64,000 nucleotides of DNA, taken from Mycobacterium sp. IS-3022. GTDB lineage: Bacteria; Actinomycetota; Actinomycetes; Mycobacteriales; Mycobacteriaceae. This document shows positions 33,479-43,318 of the stretch, one piece after another. The translations under genes were made by a program, and so were the position numbers. The notes under the pieces were generated by a model that saw only the letters and a program-made list of their open reading frames with translations, was not told where the DNA came from and searched no databases. The stretch's first letter is position 1; each line of letters starts with the position of its first letter. The stretch spans positions 186,001 through 250,000 of the forward strand of contig NZ_LQIN01000023.1 of NCBI RefSeq assembly GCF_001500065.1, written 5' to 3'.

Positions 33479-35157
33479 TGAACGAAGAACTCAACCCACC
33501 GGGGCCGCTGGCTCCCGGCGCACTGCGGGTCACCGCGCTCGGCGGAATCAGCGAAATCGGCCGTAACATGACCGTTTTCGAGCATCTCGGCCGGTTCCTG
33601 ATAGTCGACTGCGGTGTGTTGTTCCCGACGCACGACGAGCCCGGCGTCGATCTGATTCTGCCCGACCTTCGTCTCATCCAGGACCGCCTCGACGACGTGG
33701 AAGCCCTGGTGCTCACCCATGCGCACGAGGACCACATCGGCGCCATCCCCTTCCTGCTGAAGCTGCGACACGACATCCCGGTGGTCGGGTCGAAGTTCAC
33801 GCTCGCGCTGGTTGCCGAGAAGTGTCGTGAACACCGGATCAAGCCGGTGTTCGTCGAAGTCGACGAGGGCCAGAGCTCCAGACACGGCGTGTTCGAATGC
33901 GAGTACTTCGCGGTCAACCACTCGATTCCCGGTTGCCTGGCGATCGCGATACACACCGGCGCCGGCACCGTGCTGCACACCGGGGACATCAAGCTCGACC
34001 AGTCCCCGCCCGACGGCAAGCCCACCGATCTGCCCGGGATGTCGCGACTGGGCGATGCCGGGGTGGACCTGTTTTTGTGCGACTCCACCAACGCCGAGAT
34101 CCCCGGTGTCGGACCGTCGGAAAGCGAGATCGGGCCGAACATGCACCGGCTGATCCGCAGCGCTCAGGGACGCGTCATCGTGGCCTGCTTCGCATCGAAC
34201 GTCGGTCGGGTGCAACAGATCATCGACGCCTCTGTGGCGCTCGGGCGCAAGGTGGCATTCGTCGGCCGGTCGATGGTCCGCAACATGGGAATCGCCAAGG
34301 AGCTTGGCTACCTGACGCTGACCAACGATGACGACATCATCGACATCGGCGCCGCGGAGATGATGGCGCCCGAGCGGGTCGTGCTCGTCACCACGGGAAC
34401 CCAGGGCGAGCCGATGGCGGCGCTGTCGCGGATGTCTCGAGGTGAGCATCGCAGCATCACCCTGACGGCGGGTGACCTCATCATCATGTCGTCGTCACAG
34501 ATACCCGGCAACGAGGAAGCGATCTTCGGTGTGCTCGACGCGCTGGCCAAGATCGGCGCCCGAGTCGTCACCAATGCACAAGTGCGCGTTCATGTTTCGG
34601 GGCACGCATACGCCGGTGAGTTGCTCTTCCTCTACAACGGCGTGCGACCGCGCAATGTGATGCCCGTGCACGGCACCTGGCGGATGCTGCGGGCCAACGC
34701 GGGTCTTGCGGCTCGAACCGGCGTTCCGGAGGAGAACATCGTGCTGGCGGAAAACGGTGTCAGCGTCGATCTGGTGGCCGGTCGGGCATCGATCGCCGGT
34801 GCGGTACCGACGGGCAAGATGTTCGTCGACGGTCTCGTCACCGGGGATGTGGGCGACGCGGTGGTCGGTGACCGGCTCACGCTCTCTTCGGGATTCATCG
34901 GTATCACCGTCGTCGTCCAGCGTGGTACCGGCAAGCCCGCGGCACCGCCGCATCTGCACTCGCGCGGATTCAGCGAGGACCCAAAGGCGCTGGAGCCCGC
35001 GACCCGTAAAGTCGACGAGGCGCTCGAAGCCCTTGTCGGGGAACGGGTGACCGACATCAACCGCATCGCCCAGGCCGCGCGGCGAGCCGTCGGCAAGTGG
35101 GTGGGGGAGACCTACCGCCGCCAGCCGATGATCGTGCCGACGGTCATCGAGGTCTAG
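33478..35157 (+). CDS. rnj: ribonuclease J
   Basis: The 559-residue metallo-beta-lactamase/beta-CASP RNase combines endonuclease and 5'-3' exonuclease activity in rRNA maturation and mRNA decay. The zinc motif is LVLTHAHEDHIGAIPFLL. Further ligands are in VNHSIPGCLA and HTGDIKLDQSP. The beta-CASP part shows FVGRSMVRNMGIAKEL and VHVSGHAYAGEL, and there is a C-terminal domain after residue 450. The GTG overlaps the dapA stop. It is the orthologue of M. tuberculosis Rv2752c, whose loss has been linked to drug tolerance. Confidence 0.95.
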
Positions 35158-35579
35158 CCCGGATTCGCCGGCGCGAAAGTCGGCGGCACGGCCGGCCCAG
35201 GCTCTGCCGGTGCGAAGGTGTGCACGGGAGCGTCCGGCATTCCGCCAGGCGGTGTCCAAGGAGCTTGGGTGGATGCCGGAGCAGGTGCGACGCACCTCCC
35301 GTTGGGCCCGCCGGCGCTCATGTTCCATTCTCCGCCGGACATCATGCAGCAATGTTTGGCCTCGGCCAGCATCTGGGCGTCATTGGTTACGCCCCTGATG
35401 TTCCTGTCGACGACCTTCTCAATGCAGCTGTCGTACTCGCCGATATCCCACTCTCGGGGTTCGGCGCACGCGGTAGCAGGGTCGACGAGCGCGCTGCCGC
35501 CGAGCGTGGCCGTCGCCAACAGCAGGACAGCAGCCGCACTGCGGCACAAGTGCGCGGAGACGGGTCGTTGATTCGCCAT
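35154..35579 (-). CDS. small secreted protein with proline-rich tail
   Basis: The 141-residue protein has a classical signal peptide (hydrophobic residues 14-31, probable cleavage after ATACA). The mature part has paired cysteines (SCIEKV, KHCCMMSGG, GRCVAP) suited to disulfides and a Pro/Ala-rich tail (PGPAVPPTFAPANPG). No family is recognised. It overlaps the rnj stop by 4 bp in convergent orientation. A cell-wall or extracellular location is inferred. Confidence 0.65.
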   Translation of the reverse strand: MANQRPVSAHLCRSAAAVLLLATATLGGSALVDPATACAEPREWDIGEYDSCIEKVVDRNIRGVTNDAQMLAEAKHCCMMSGGEWNMSAGGPNGRCVAPAPASTQAPWTPPGGMPDAPVHTFAPAEPGPAVPPTFAPANPG

Positions 35580-35670
35580 GGTGTCCTCCTCGGTGGTGCT
35601 GGAGGCAATGGTGGCGAAGGTTCACGGCCCGCGGCATGAGGCAACTGCCTCAATTTCGACTCGTAGGCCC

Positions 35671-36486
35671 TCAGCGCTTGTTGATGTAGCCCGCGTCGAC
35701 GGGCAGCGTCACGCCGGTGATGTAGCGCGCGGCGTCTGAGACCAGGAAGGCGACCGCGTTGGCGATGTCGTCGGGGTCGAGGGTTTCGACCGGCAGCGCG
35801 TTGCCCATGTCGACGGGCTTGCCGGTCTGCGTGACGACATCCTCCAGCCACCGCTGAATGAACTCGTTGTCGATCATCGGGGTCTCGACGCCGGCCGGAT
35901 GTACCGAGTTGACTCGAATATTATGCGGCGCCAGAAGATTGGCGTAGACCCGCATCAGGCCGACGATGCCGTGCTTGGCGGCGGCGTAGCCGATCGAGCC
36001 TGAGTCGTCGCTTCCGCCGCCGACCAAGCCCATCACCGAACTGATCAGCACCATCGCCCCGCCGCCGCGCTCGGTCAGCGGATGGCGGCTCACCTCGATC
36101 GTATGGAAGACGCCGGTCAGATTGACGTCGATCACGTCGCGCCAACCGGTCTCACCCGACTGCATCGGGGCGATTCCCGCGTTGGCGACGACGATGTCCA
36201 GGCCACCGAAGGCGTCCAAGCCAGTTTGCAGCGCCTGCTGTAACGACTCGCGGTCGCGAACGTCGGCTTGTCGCGCGACTATTCGCGCGCCGGTGTCCTC
36301 GACGAGCTTCACTGTCTCGGCCAGATCATCTGCGGTCGCCAGCGGATACGGCACCGACGCGATCTGCTCGCAGATGTCGACGGCGACGATGTTCGCGCCG
36401 TCCGACGCCAACTTGACGGCTTCTGCCCGCCCCTGGCCCCTGGCGGCGCCCGTGATGAAAGCGACCTTGCCGTCGAGCGGAGCCAT
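35671..36486 (-). CDS. SDR family oxidoreductase, mycofactocin-coupled type
   Basis: The 271-residue classical SDR has [18 protein letters not shown] as its NAD loop, the NAG motif VVANAGIAP, Ser in [10 protein letters not shown] and Tyr-x3-Lys in [12 protein letters not shown]. The extended loop before the catalytic Ser and the GTG-less GAARGQGR wording match the mycofactocin-coupled SDR subgroup. It would oxidise an alcohol with a bound, non-exchanging NAD. The substrate is unknown. It is the position of M. tuberculosis Rv2750 and is coupled to the monooxygenase-like gene upstream. Confidence 0.82.
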   Translation of the reverse strand: MAPLDGKVAFITGAARGQGRAEAVKLASDGANIVAVDICEQIASVPYPLATADDLAETVKLVEDTGARIVARQADVRDRESLQQALQTGLDAFGGLDIVVANAGIAPMQSGETGWRDVIDVNLTGVFHTIEVSRHPLTERGGGAMVLISSVMGLVGGGSDDSGSIGYAAAKHGIVGLMRVYANLLAPHNIRVNSVHPAGVETPMIDNEFIQRWLEDVVTQTGKPVDMGNALPVETLDPDDIANAVAFLVSDAARYITGVTLPVDAGYINKR

Positions 36487-36800
36487 CAGGGACGCAGTGC
36501 TCCCTTGCTCGGATCACCGGCGACGACCGGCTGCAGCATCTTGATGTCCGGAGCTCCGTCGAGATGCTCGCCGACCGTGCCGAAAAGCGTTGCGATCGCG
36601 GGCGCAGTGCTGTGTGTCTGCAACGCATCCTCGTCCGCCCACTGCTCGACGAACACGAAGGTGCCGTTGGACTCGTGCAGGGCGTAGAGCTGGCATCCCG
36701 GTTCCTCGTGCACCGCCTCGATGGCCTTTTTGCACGCCTCCCGAACGGCGTCAACGGATTCGGACTTGGCGGTCATGGTGGCGACGACGACAACGGGCAT
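36486..36800 (-). CDS. antibiotic biosynthesis monooxygenase (ABM) domain protein
   Basis: The 104-residue ferredoxin-like ABM-fold protein (like Rv2749, same length) shows [21 protein letters not shown], then [14 protein letters not shown] and [16 protein letters not shown]. Such proteins act as small cofactor-free monooxygenases or heme/quinone-binding proteins. The activity here is unknown. The stop overlaps the SDR start by one base, so the two are an operon and possibly act on one substrate. Confidence 0.8.
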   Translation of the reverse strand: MPVVVVATMTAKSESVDAVREACKKAIEAVHEEPGCQLYALHESNGTFVFVEQWADEDALQTHSTAPAIATLFGTVGEHLDGAPDIKMLQPVVAGDPSKGALRP

Positions 36801-36868
36801 GAAGGGGAACTCCTCGATGAGTGCTGCGCTGGACGAGTGCACAGCCTACTCACGCGACGGGCTCAAGA

Positions 36869-37318
36869 TCACAGCACGTCGACCCAGACGACGACGGCCG
36901 CCATGGCCACGGCGACGACCGCCAGACCGAGCGCGTCGCCAATCCCCACCTGTGTCGGATCGGTCTTGGCGATCCGTACCTCGCGGGCGATGAGGAACAG
37001 CGGGAAGGTGAAGCTGATCGCCGTGAGCGCACTGCCCAGCAGATACAGCCAGACGAACCGGACCCCATGCTTCCTCGCCTCGGTCACCATCAGGATCGCC
37101 AACGGGATGCCCAGAAGGAACAAATCGACGGTGATGGATCGCGCCGCCGCCGTGACCTTGAGGTCTTCGCTGAAGGAAAGAAGAAAGCTCCCGCTGTCGA
37201 CGTAGGCGAGGTTCTGACTCCAGGTCGCGATCAGTGCGGCGATCGCGGTAACGGCGTAGACGACGCAGAGCACTCTGGAGGTGGTTGGCAAGCCATTGAC
37301 CTGGCTCGTTGCGGTCAT
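36869..37318 (-). CDS. DUF2834 family membrane protein
   Basis: The 149-residue protein has four predicted membrane segments (about residues 15-33, 64-80, 88-112 and 126-147). ARSITVDLFLLGIPLAI and EARKHGVRFVWLYL match the style of DUF2834. Function is unknown. TACCGT (37325-37330, minus strand) lies 6 nt before the ATG, so it should have a leaderless transcript. It is divergent from ftsK. Confidence 0.7.
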   Translation of the reverse strand: MTATSQVNGLPTTSRVLCVVYAVTAIAALIATWSQNLAYVDSGSFLLSFSEDLKVTAAARSITVDLFLLGIPLAILMVTEARKHGVRFVWLYLLGSALTAISFTFPLFLIAREVRIAKTDPTQVGIGDALGLAVVAVAMAAVVVWVDVL

Positions 37319-37403
37319 CTTGGGACGGTACGACGATCGCGCGGCCGGATTGATACGTTTCTGTGACCCGTGTGGCAGATGGTGATTCTGGGACTGAAGC
37401 GAC

Positions 37404-37409
37404 TAGGCT
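37404..37409 (+). promoter_or_regulatory. -10 element of leaderless ftsK mRNA
   Basis: TAGGCT is followed after 7 nt by ATG 37417, supporting this start for ftsK over alternatives upstream (37363) and at 37413 (different frame). Confidence 0.5.
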
Positions 37410-37416
37410 TGCATGC

Positions 37417-39879
37417 ATGCCTAGTAAGACCGCCGCCCGCTCTGGGAACCGTTCGAGCAGGTCAAAGGCTGGTTCGCGATCGGGCGGCCGGATGGCGCCC
37501 CGTCGTAAACCGGCGCCACGCCGGACCACGTCGCCGATCTCGTCGGCCGGTGCCACGGTGGGCCGTGGGGTGCGGGCGGGGTGGCTGATGCTGGCCAAGG
37601 GTGCCGGCAGCACGGCGCGTTCAGTCGGTCGTGCCCGCGATCTCGAACCCGGTCATCGCCGCGACGGCATCGCGCTGGCGTTGCTCGGCCTGGCCGTCGT
37701 CGTCGCGGCGAGTTCGTGGTTCGGCGCCGCGCGGCCGGTGGGCGAGTGGCTCGACACCTTCCTGCGGACGCTGATCGGTGCTGCCGTCGTGCTCGTTCCG
37801 CTTGCAGTGGCGGCGGTCGGCGTCACGCTCATGCGCACCGAACCCGATCCGGACGCCAGGCCGAGGCTGATTCTCGGCTCGACGATGATCGCGTTGCCCG
37901 CCCTCGGGTTGTGGCACCTGTGGGCCGGCTCGCCCCAAGGTCCAGCCGACCGCCAGCACGCCGCGGGCTTCTTCGGCTTCGCGATCGGCGGTCCGCTCTC
38001 CGACGGGCTGACACCATGGATCGCCGCGCCATTGTTGTTCATCGGTGTGCTGTTCGGTGTACTGCTGGTGACCGGCACCACGATCCGCGAAGTGCCGTCG
38101 ACGGTGCGGGCGATGTTCTCCGCGCGGGGCTTCGGCGACTACGACTACGACGATTACGACGACGAGGACACGGCCGTCATCGCGGAGCGCGAGGACTTCT
38201 CCGACGGCTATTACGACGACGCATTCCCGCCCGGCGACGATGCGGCGCGCGCGTGGCCCACCGGCACGCCCCTGGAGAACTATCCCATCGAGGACGAGGC
38301 GCCGACGGTTCCCGAGCCAACCGCCAAGTCCCGCAAGAAGAAGCCGGCCAGACAGCAGAGCCTGTCGCTGGACCGCGTGGTCGACGGACCGTACGCGCTG
38401 CCCTCACTCGATCTGCTGATCGCCGGCGATCCGCCCAAGCGCCGCAGCGCGGGCAATGACCGGATGATCGATGCCATCAGCGAGGTGCTGGACCAGTTCA
38501 AGGTCAACGCTTCGGTCACGGGTTGCACCCGCGGCCCGACCGTCACCCGTTACGAGGTCGAACTCGGCCCGGGCGTCAAGGTCGAGAAAATCACTGCGCT
38601 GCAACGCAATATCGCCTACGCGGTCGCGACCGAGAGCGTTCGGATGCTCGCGCCGATCCCCGGCAAGTCCGCGGTCGGCATCGAGGTACCCAACGTGGAC
38701 CGGGAGATGGTGCGGCTGGCCGACGTGCTCACCGATCCGGCTACCCGCGGGGATCACCACCCGTTGGTCATCGGCTTGGGCAAAGACATTGAGGGTGAGT
38801 ACATCTCGGCCAACCTCGCCAAGATGCCGCACCTGCTGGTGGCCGGATCGACCGGGTCCGGCAAGTCGAGTTTCGTGAACTCGATGCTGGTGTCTTTGCT
38901 GGTGCGGGCCACGCCAGAGGAGGTCAGGATGATCCTGATCGATCCGAAGATGGTGGAACTCACGCCGTATGAGGGCATTCCGCATTTGATTACGCCGATC
39001 ATCACCCAGCCGAAGAAGGCCGCCGCCGCGCTGGCGTGGCTGGTGGAGGAGATGGAGCAGCGTTACCAGGACATGCAGGCGTCGCGGGTGCGCCACATCG
39101 ACGACTTCAACAAGAAGGTGCGCTCCGGTGAGATCACCGCACCGTTGGGCAGCCAGCGCGAGTACAAGCCGTACCCGTATGTCGTCGCCATCGTGGACGA
39201 GTTGGCCGACCTGATGATGACCGCGCCCCGGGACGTCGAGGACGCGATCGTGCGCATCACGCAGAAGGCCCGCGCCGCAGGTATCCATCTGGTGCTGGCC
39301 ACGCAGCGGCCGTCGGTGGACGTCGTCACCGGCCTGATCAAGACCAACGTGCCGTCGCGGCTGGCGTTCGCCACGTCGTCGCTGACCGACAGCCGCGTCA
39401 TTCTCGACCAGCAGGGCGCCGAGAAGCTGATCGGCATGGGCGACGGGCTGTTCCTGCCCATGGGCGCGAACAAGCCGATCCGGTTGCAGGGCGCCTTCAT
39501 CACCGACGAGGAGATCCACGCGGTCGTCGAGGCCACCAAGGCGCAGGCCGAGCCCGAGTACACCGAGGGCGTCACGACCGCGAAGACCACCAGTGAGCGC
39601 ACCGACGTGGATCCCGACATCGGCGACGACATGGACGTCTTCCTGCAGGCGGTCGAACTCGTGGTGTCCAGCCAGTTCGGGTCCACGTCGATGTTGCAGC
39701 GCAAATTGCGGGTCGGGTTCGCCAAGGCCGGCCGGCTGATGGACTTGATGGAGACCCGCAACATCGTCGGGCCGAGCGAGGGCTCCAAGGCGCGCGAGGT
39801 GCTCGTCAAGCCCGACGAGCTGGCGGCGACGCTCGCGTCGATCCGCGGTTCCGACACCGGCAGCGACGAGTCCGAGTGA
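37417..39879 (+). CDS. ftsK: DNA translocase FtsK
   Basis: The 820-residue septal ATPase pumps chromosome ends through the division site and activates XerCD. The N-terminus is very basic, followed by about four membrane segments between residues 75 and 225, an acidic linker (YDYDDYDDEDTA) and the motor: LLVAGSTGSGKSSFVNSMLV (Walker A), YVVAIVDELADLMM (Walker B) and LATQRPSVDVVTGLIK. The C-terminal gamma winged helix (about 745-810) reads SQFGSTSMLQRKLRVGFAKA. The length agrees with the M. tuberculosis protein (Rv2748c). Confidence 0.95.
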   Translation: MPSKTAARSGNRSSRSKAGSRSGGRMAPRRKPAPRRTTSPISSAGATVGRGVRAGWLMLAKGAGSTARSVGRARDLEPGHRRDGIALALLGLAVVVAASSWFGAARPVGEWLDTFLRTLIGAAVVLVPLAVAAVGVTLMRTEPDPDARPRLILGSTMIALPALGLWHLWAGSPQGPADRQHAAGFFGFAIGGPLSDGLTPWIAAPLLFIGVLFGVLLVTGTTIREVPSTVRAMFSARGFGDYDYDDYDDEDTAVIAEREDFSDGYYDDAFPPGDDAARAWPTGTPLENYPIEDEAPTVPEPTAKSRKKKPARQQSLSLDRVVDGPYALPSLDLLIAGDPPKRRSAGNDRMIDAISEVLDQFKVNASVTGCTRGPTVTRYEVELGPGVKVEKITALQRNIAYAVATESVRMLAPIPGKSAVGIEVPNVDREMVRLADVLTDPATRGDHHPLVIGLGKDIEGEYISANLAKMPHLLVAGSTGSGKSSFVNSMLVSLLVRATPEEVRMILIDPKMVELTPYEGIPHLITPIITQPKKAAAALAWLVEEMEQRYQDMQASRVRHIDDFNKKVRSGEITAPLGSQREYKPYPYVVAIVDELADLMMTAPRDVEDAIVRITQKARAAGIHLVLATQRPSVDVVTGLIKTNVPSRLAFATSSLTDSRVILDQQGAEKLIGMGDGLFLPMGANKPIRLQGAFITDEEIHAVVEATKAQAEPEYTEGVTTAKTTSERTDVDPDIGDDMDVFLQAVELVVSSQFGSTSMLQRKLRVGFAKAGRLMDLMETRNIVGPSEGSKAREVLVKPDELAATLASIRGSDTGSDESE

Positions 39880-39880
39880 T

Positions 39881-39923
39881 TTCGGTGTAGCTGGTTGCGG
39901 AGAACGCAACTGACTGCACCGAA
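39881..39923. terminator. nested hairpin between convergent ftsK and argA
   Basis: The outer stem TTCGGTG/CACCGAA (39881-39887/39917-39923) encloses the inner stem GTTGCG/CGCAAC (39894-39899/39905-39910). It starts just after the ftsK stop and ends 3 bp before the argA stop, so it can terminate both directions. Confidence 0.55.
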
Positions 39924-39926
39924 TCG

Positions 39927-40436
39927 CTACAGAGTCAGCAGCATTCGTGTGTTGCCGAGGATGTTGGGTTTGACGAAGGACAGGTCGAGGAACTCCGCGA
40001 CACCGGTGTCATACGAACGGCACATCTCCTCGTAGACCTCAGCGGTGACCGGGGTGCCGTCGATCTCCTTGAACCCGTGTTTGCTGAAGAACTCGACTTC
40101 GAAGGTGAGCACGAAGATGCGCTCGAGGTGCAATTCGCGGGCCACGTCGAGCAGCCGGTCGACGATCGCATGCCCGACGCCGTGGCCCCTGACCTTCGGG
40201 TGCACTGCGACGGTGCGCACCTCGCCGAGGTCGGACCACAGCACGTGCAGCGCGCCACACCCGATCAGTTCGCCGTCTTTCTCGGCGACCCAGAACTCCT
40301 GTACGGCTTCGTAGAGCGTCACCAGATTCTTCTCCAGCAGGATCTTGCCGGAATAGATGTCGACCAGAGCCTTGATGGCGGGGACATCCGAGGTGCGCGC
40401 ACGCCGCACGACGACCTCGCAGGATTCTGCGCTCAC
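39927..40436 (-). CDS. argA: amino-acid N-acetyltransferase (ArgA-type, GNAT)
   Basis: The 169-residue GNAT protein acetylates glutamate as the first step of arginine synthesis, by analogy with M. tuberculosis Rv2747. The acetyl-CoA loop is EVRTVAVHPKVRGHGVGHAI, preceded by EFWVAEKDGELIGCGALHV and followed by VLTFEVEFFSKHGFKEID. The short GNAT-only form is the mycobacterial type. The start is GTG 40436, with TACTCT 6 nt upstream. It is divergent from pgsA3. Confidence 0.88.
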   Translation of the reverse strand: MSAESCEVVVRRARTSDVPAIKALVDIYSGKILLEKNLVTLYEAVQEFWVAEKDGELIGCGALHVLWSDLGEVRTVAVHPKVRGHGVGHAIVDRLLDVARELHLERIFVLTFEVEFFSKHGFKEIDGTPVTAEVYEEMCRSYDTGVAEFLDLSFVKPNILGNTRMLLTL

Positions 40437-40442
40437 AGGTGG

Positions 40443-40471
40443 AGAGTATCCGTTTGAGCAACCGATATTCT
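40443..40471. promoter_or_regulatory. divergent leaderless promoters for argA and pgsA3
   Basis: TACTCT on the minus strand (40448-40443) is 6 nt before the argA GTG. TATTCT on the plus strand (40466-40471) is 6 nt before the pgsA3 GTG. Confidence 0.55.
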
Positions 40472-40477
40472 GTTGCG

Positions 40478-41074
40478 GTGCCGGGCCAACCCCATACTGA
40501 TCCGCTGGCTCCGCGTGCCCGCGTAGCGAACATCGCGAACGTGCTCACCGGCGTGCGGATGGCGTTGGTTCCGGTTTTCCTGGTGGTGCTCTTCGTCGGT
40601 GACGGCCATGAAACCTTCTGGCGCATAGCGGCATTCGTGGTGTTCAGCGTCGCGGTGATCACCGACCGATTCGACGGGGCGCTGGCCCGCAGCTATGGCA
40701 TGGTGACCGAATTCGGCACACTGGCCGATCCGATCGCCGACAAGGCCCTCATCGGTGCTGCGCTGATCGGGCTTTCGATACTGGGCGACCTTCCGTGGTG
40801 GATCACGGCGGTGATCCTGGTCCGAGAGATCGGCATCACCGTGTTGCGGTTCGCCGTGTTGCGATTCGGGGTGATCCCCGCCAGTCGGGGCGGCAAGCTC
40901 AAGACGCTGGTGCAGGCCGTGGCGATCGGCCTGTTCGTGCTGCCGCTGTCCGGTGCGTGGCTGTCTTCGGCTTGGGTGATCATGTGGGCGGCGCTGGTCC
41001 TGACGGTGGTGACCGGCGTCGACTACGTCGTCTCCGCGATCAAGGACTCCAAGGGCCGACCCGCTGATCGGTGA
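40478..41074 (+). CDS. pgsA3: CDP-alcohol phosphatidyltransferase PgsA3
   Basis: The 198-residue membrane enzyme belongs to the CDP-diacylglycerol-glycerol-3-phosphate phosphatidyltransferase family. The motif D-G-x2-A-R-x8-G-x3-D-x3-D is seen in DRFDGALARSYGMVTEFG and the following TLADPIADK. There are about six membrane segments. GTG 40478 is chosen from its leaderless -10. The longer frame from 40439 would collide with the argA promoter. It matches M. tuberculosis Rv2746c, directly upstream of clgR. Confidence 0.9.
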   Translation: MPGQPHTDPLAPRARVANIANVLTGVRMALVPVFLVVLFVGDGHETFWRIAAFVVFSVAVITDRFDGALARSYGMVTEFGTLADPIADKALIGAALIGLSILGDLPWWITAVILVREIGITVLRFAVLRFGVIPASRGGKLKTLVQAVAIGLFVLPLSGAWLSSAWVIMWAALVLTVVTGVDYVVSAIKDSKGRPADR

Positions 41075-41143
41075 CCCGCACACCGGGCGCGGCCTCGCTG
41101 ACGCAGCAAGACGACCGTCGGTCAACAGTGATCTGCGCCATCC

Positions 41144-41171
41144 GGGAACCAACCGCCCCGCGTGCGGCGTT
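41144..41171 (+). promoter_or_regulatory. SigE-type promoter of clgR
   Basis: GGGAACC (41144-41150) and CGTT (41168-41171) are separated by 17 nt, matching the extracytoplasmic-stress SigE consensus of mycobacteria. In M. tuberculosis clgR is also transcribed by SigE. The transcript would carry a leader of about 50 nt with GGAGGGAG before the ATG. Confidence 0.6.
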
Positions 41172-41229
41172 GCCCTAGTACACCGCCGTTTTACCAAGGC
41201 CCAGCCACTGACTCCGGAGGGAGAGCACG

Positions 41230-41550
41230 ATGACGGCATTGCTTCGCGAGGTGATCGGCGACGTGCTGCGTCGGGCCCGCGTCGACCAGGGGCGCACCCT
41301 GCGCGAGGTGTCCGACACCGCGCGCGTCAGCCTGGGCTATCTCTCCGAGGTCGAACGCGGGCGCAAGGAAGCCTCGAGTGAACTGCTCAGCGCGATCTGC
41401 GGTGCTCTCGACATTCCGCTGTCCCGCGTGCTTTCCGACGCCGGTCTGGAAATGGAGCGCGAGGAGCGTGCCGCGTTCGCCGGTGCAGCCAACATCGACG
41501 CCACCACGAAGGTGGTCATCCCGCAGGTCGTGTCGATGGCGGTCGCCTGA
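41230..41550 (+). CDS. clgR: transcriptional regulator ClgR
   Basis: The 106-residue XRE-type regulator activates Clp protease genes and the PSP-like envelope-stress operon. The helix-turn-helix [20 protein letters not shown] lies near residues 24-43, followed by [18 protein letters not shown] and the short tail [11 protein letters not shown], a likely Clp degradation signal. It matches M. tuberculosis Rv2745c in order and length. It leads the clgR-pspA-pspM unit. Confidence 0.93.
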   Translation: MTALLREVIGDVLRRARVDQGRTLREVSDTARVSLGYLSEVERGRKEASSELLSAICGALDIPLSRVLSDAGLEMEREERAAFAGAANIDATTKVVIPQVVSMAVA

Positions 41551-41662
41551 GCGTGGTCGACACCGAGTGGGTGTGGCGATGCGCGCTGACCCGATAGATT
41601 GGGCAGCACGGTAAGCCGGGCGGCGAGTCCGAGACAACGACACGAAGGCGGAGTGAACTGAC

Positions 41663-42478
41663 ATGGCCAATCCGTTCGTCAAGGCGTGGAAGTACCTCAT
41701 GGCGCTGTTCAGCTCGAAGGTCGACGAGTACGCCGACCCGAAAGTGCAGATTCAGCAGGCCATCGAGGAGGCTCAGCGCCAGCATCAGGCGTTGACGCAG
41801 CAGGCCGCCCAGGTGATCGGAAACCAGCGCCAGCTCGAGATGCGGCTCAACCGCCAACTCGCGGACATCGAGAAGCTGCAGGTCAATGTCCGCCAAGCGC
41901 TGACGCTGGCCGATCAGGCCGTGGCCTCCGGCGATGCCGCCAAGGCAACCGAGTACAACAACGCCGCCGAGGCGTTCGCCGCGCAGCTGGTGACCGCCGA
42001 GCAGAGCGTGGAGGATCTCAAGGCCCTGCACGATCAGGCGCTCAACGCGGCCGGCCAGGCCAAGAAGGCCGTCGAGCAGAACGCGATGATGCTGCAGCAG
42101 AAGATCGCCGAGCGCACCAAGCTGCTGTCCCAGCTCGAACAGGCAAAGATGCAGGAGCAGGTCAGCTCGTCGCTGCGGTCGATGAGTGAGTTGGCCGCGC
42201 CGGGCACCACGCCCAGCCTCGACGAGGTCCGTCAGAAGATCGAACGCCGCTACGCCAACGCGATGGGCGAGGCCGAGCTCGCGCAGAACTCGGTGCAGGG
42301 CCGGATGCTGGAGGTCCAGCAGGCGAGCGTGCAGATGGCCGGGCATTCGCGGTTGGAGCAGATCCGCGCCTCGATGCGCGGCGAACAGTTGCCTGCCGGC
42401 GGCAATGCCGCGGCGCAGCCCGCGACCCCGGCGGCCAATCCGCAGCAGGCCACACCGGAAAATCCGCTGTCCCAATAA
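41663..42478 (+). CDS. pspA: PspA/IM30 family envelope-stress protein
   Basis: The 271-residue ESCRT-III-like protein (35-kDa antigen) is almost all coiled coil up to about residue 225 ([20 protein letters not shown]). It begins with the amphipathic helix [20 protein letters not shown] that binds stressed membrane. The C-terminal 40 residues are Pro/Ala/Gln-rich. It interacts with ClgR in M. tuberculosis (Rv2744c). GGCGGAG precedes the ATG. Confidence 0.94.
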   Translation: MANPFVKAWKYLMALFSSKVDEYADPKVQIQQAIEEAQRQHQALTQQAAQVIGNQRQLEMRLNRQLADIEKLQVNVRQALTLADQAVASGDAAKATEYNNAAEAFAAQLVTAEQSVEDLKALHDQALNAAGQAKKAVEQNAMMLQQKIAERTKLLSQLEQAKMQEQVSSSLRSMSELAAPGTTPSLDEVRQKIERRYANAMGEAELAQNSVQGRMLEVQQASVQMAGHSRLEQIRASMRGEQLPAGGNAAAQPATPAANPQQATPENPLSQ

Positions 42479-42490
42479 CCGAGGTCACCA

Positions 42491-43309
42491 GTGAGTTCGC
42501 GAACGAGTCGACCGGAGCCGTGGCGCTCGCTGGTGCAGCGGGGGGTGGACACCGCCGCCGAGTGGTCCGACGTGCTGGCCGCCAAGCTGAACGCCGCCGC
42601 GGATCCGCGCGCGAAGCTGCTGCGCAAGCGTCGCTGGGCGCTGCGGCTCACCCTGTTCTTCACGGTTTCCTGTGTGTTCTGGATCGGCATGACGGGGTTG
42701 GTGGCGGCGTGGGACACGCCCGCCTGGGCGCTGCTCATCCCGTCTCCGATCGCGGTCGGTGCGGCGTTCCTGGCCACGCTGGCGTTCCTGCGGTACCGCT
42801 GGCTGCGACGCGAGCCGTTGCCGCCGCCGCGATCCCGCGCCACCCGTCGGCTTCCACCGTGGGGGTCGGCCGCCCGCCAGCCGATGGCGGCACTGGCGGC
42901 CTCTGAGCGCGGGCTGTTCTCACTGCTGGGCGTGATGGAGCGCGGACGGATGCTGCCCGCCGACGAGCTTCGCGAGCTGACCGCCGCGGCGAATCAGACC
43001 GCGGTGACCATGGCCGCGACCGCGAACGAGGTGGTGTCGATGGAGCGGGCTATCCGGTCGGCGCCGCAATCACGCGCCCATCTGGCGTCCACCATTGCGG
43101 CGTTCAGTGCGCAACTCGATCACGGCGCGCGGCAGTACAACGAAATGGTCGGCGCCGCAGCACAACTGGTGTCCGCGGCGAACGCCGGACCGACGTCCAC
43201 TTCCCCGATGTGGCAACAGCGCTACCGCGACGAGTTGTCCAATGCCACCGACCGCCTGCTCGGCTGGGCGCAGGCGTTCGACGAACTCGGTCACGTCCGC
43301 GGCGCGTAA
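42491..43309 (+). CDS. pspM: phage-shock membrane partner PspM
   Basis: The 272-residue protein has two membrane segments (about residues 57-77 and 85-102) between a basic N-terminus and a cytoplasmic helical C-terminal domain (GRMLPADELRELTAAANQTA). In M. tuberculosis Rv2743c recruits PspA to the membrane. It starts 12 nt after pspA. The fourth gene of the M. tuberculosis operon, Rv2742c (PspN), is not present between this gene and ephG. Confidence 0.85.
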   Translation: MSSRTSRPEPWRSLVQRGVDTAAEWSDVLAAKLNAAADPRAKLLRKRRWALRLTLFFTVSCVFWIGMTGLVAAWDTPAWALLIPSPIAVGAAFLATLAFLRYRWLRREPLPPPRSRATRRLPPWGSAARQPMAALAASERGLFSLLGVMERGRMLPADELRELTAAANQTAVTMAATANEVVSMERAIRSAPQSRAHLASTIAAFSAQLDHGARQYNEMVGAAAQLVSAANAGPTSTSPMWQQRYRDELSNATDRLLGWAQAFDELGHVRGA

Positions 43310-43318
43310 CCGCTTGAG

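Noticed and set aside
36843..37366. Plus-strand frame ending at 37366 across the DUF2834 gene
   Set aside because: It is antisense to a clear four-helix membrane protein, and its composition is Arg/Asp/His-rich shadow.
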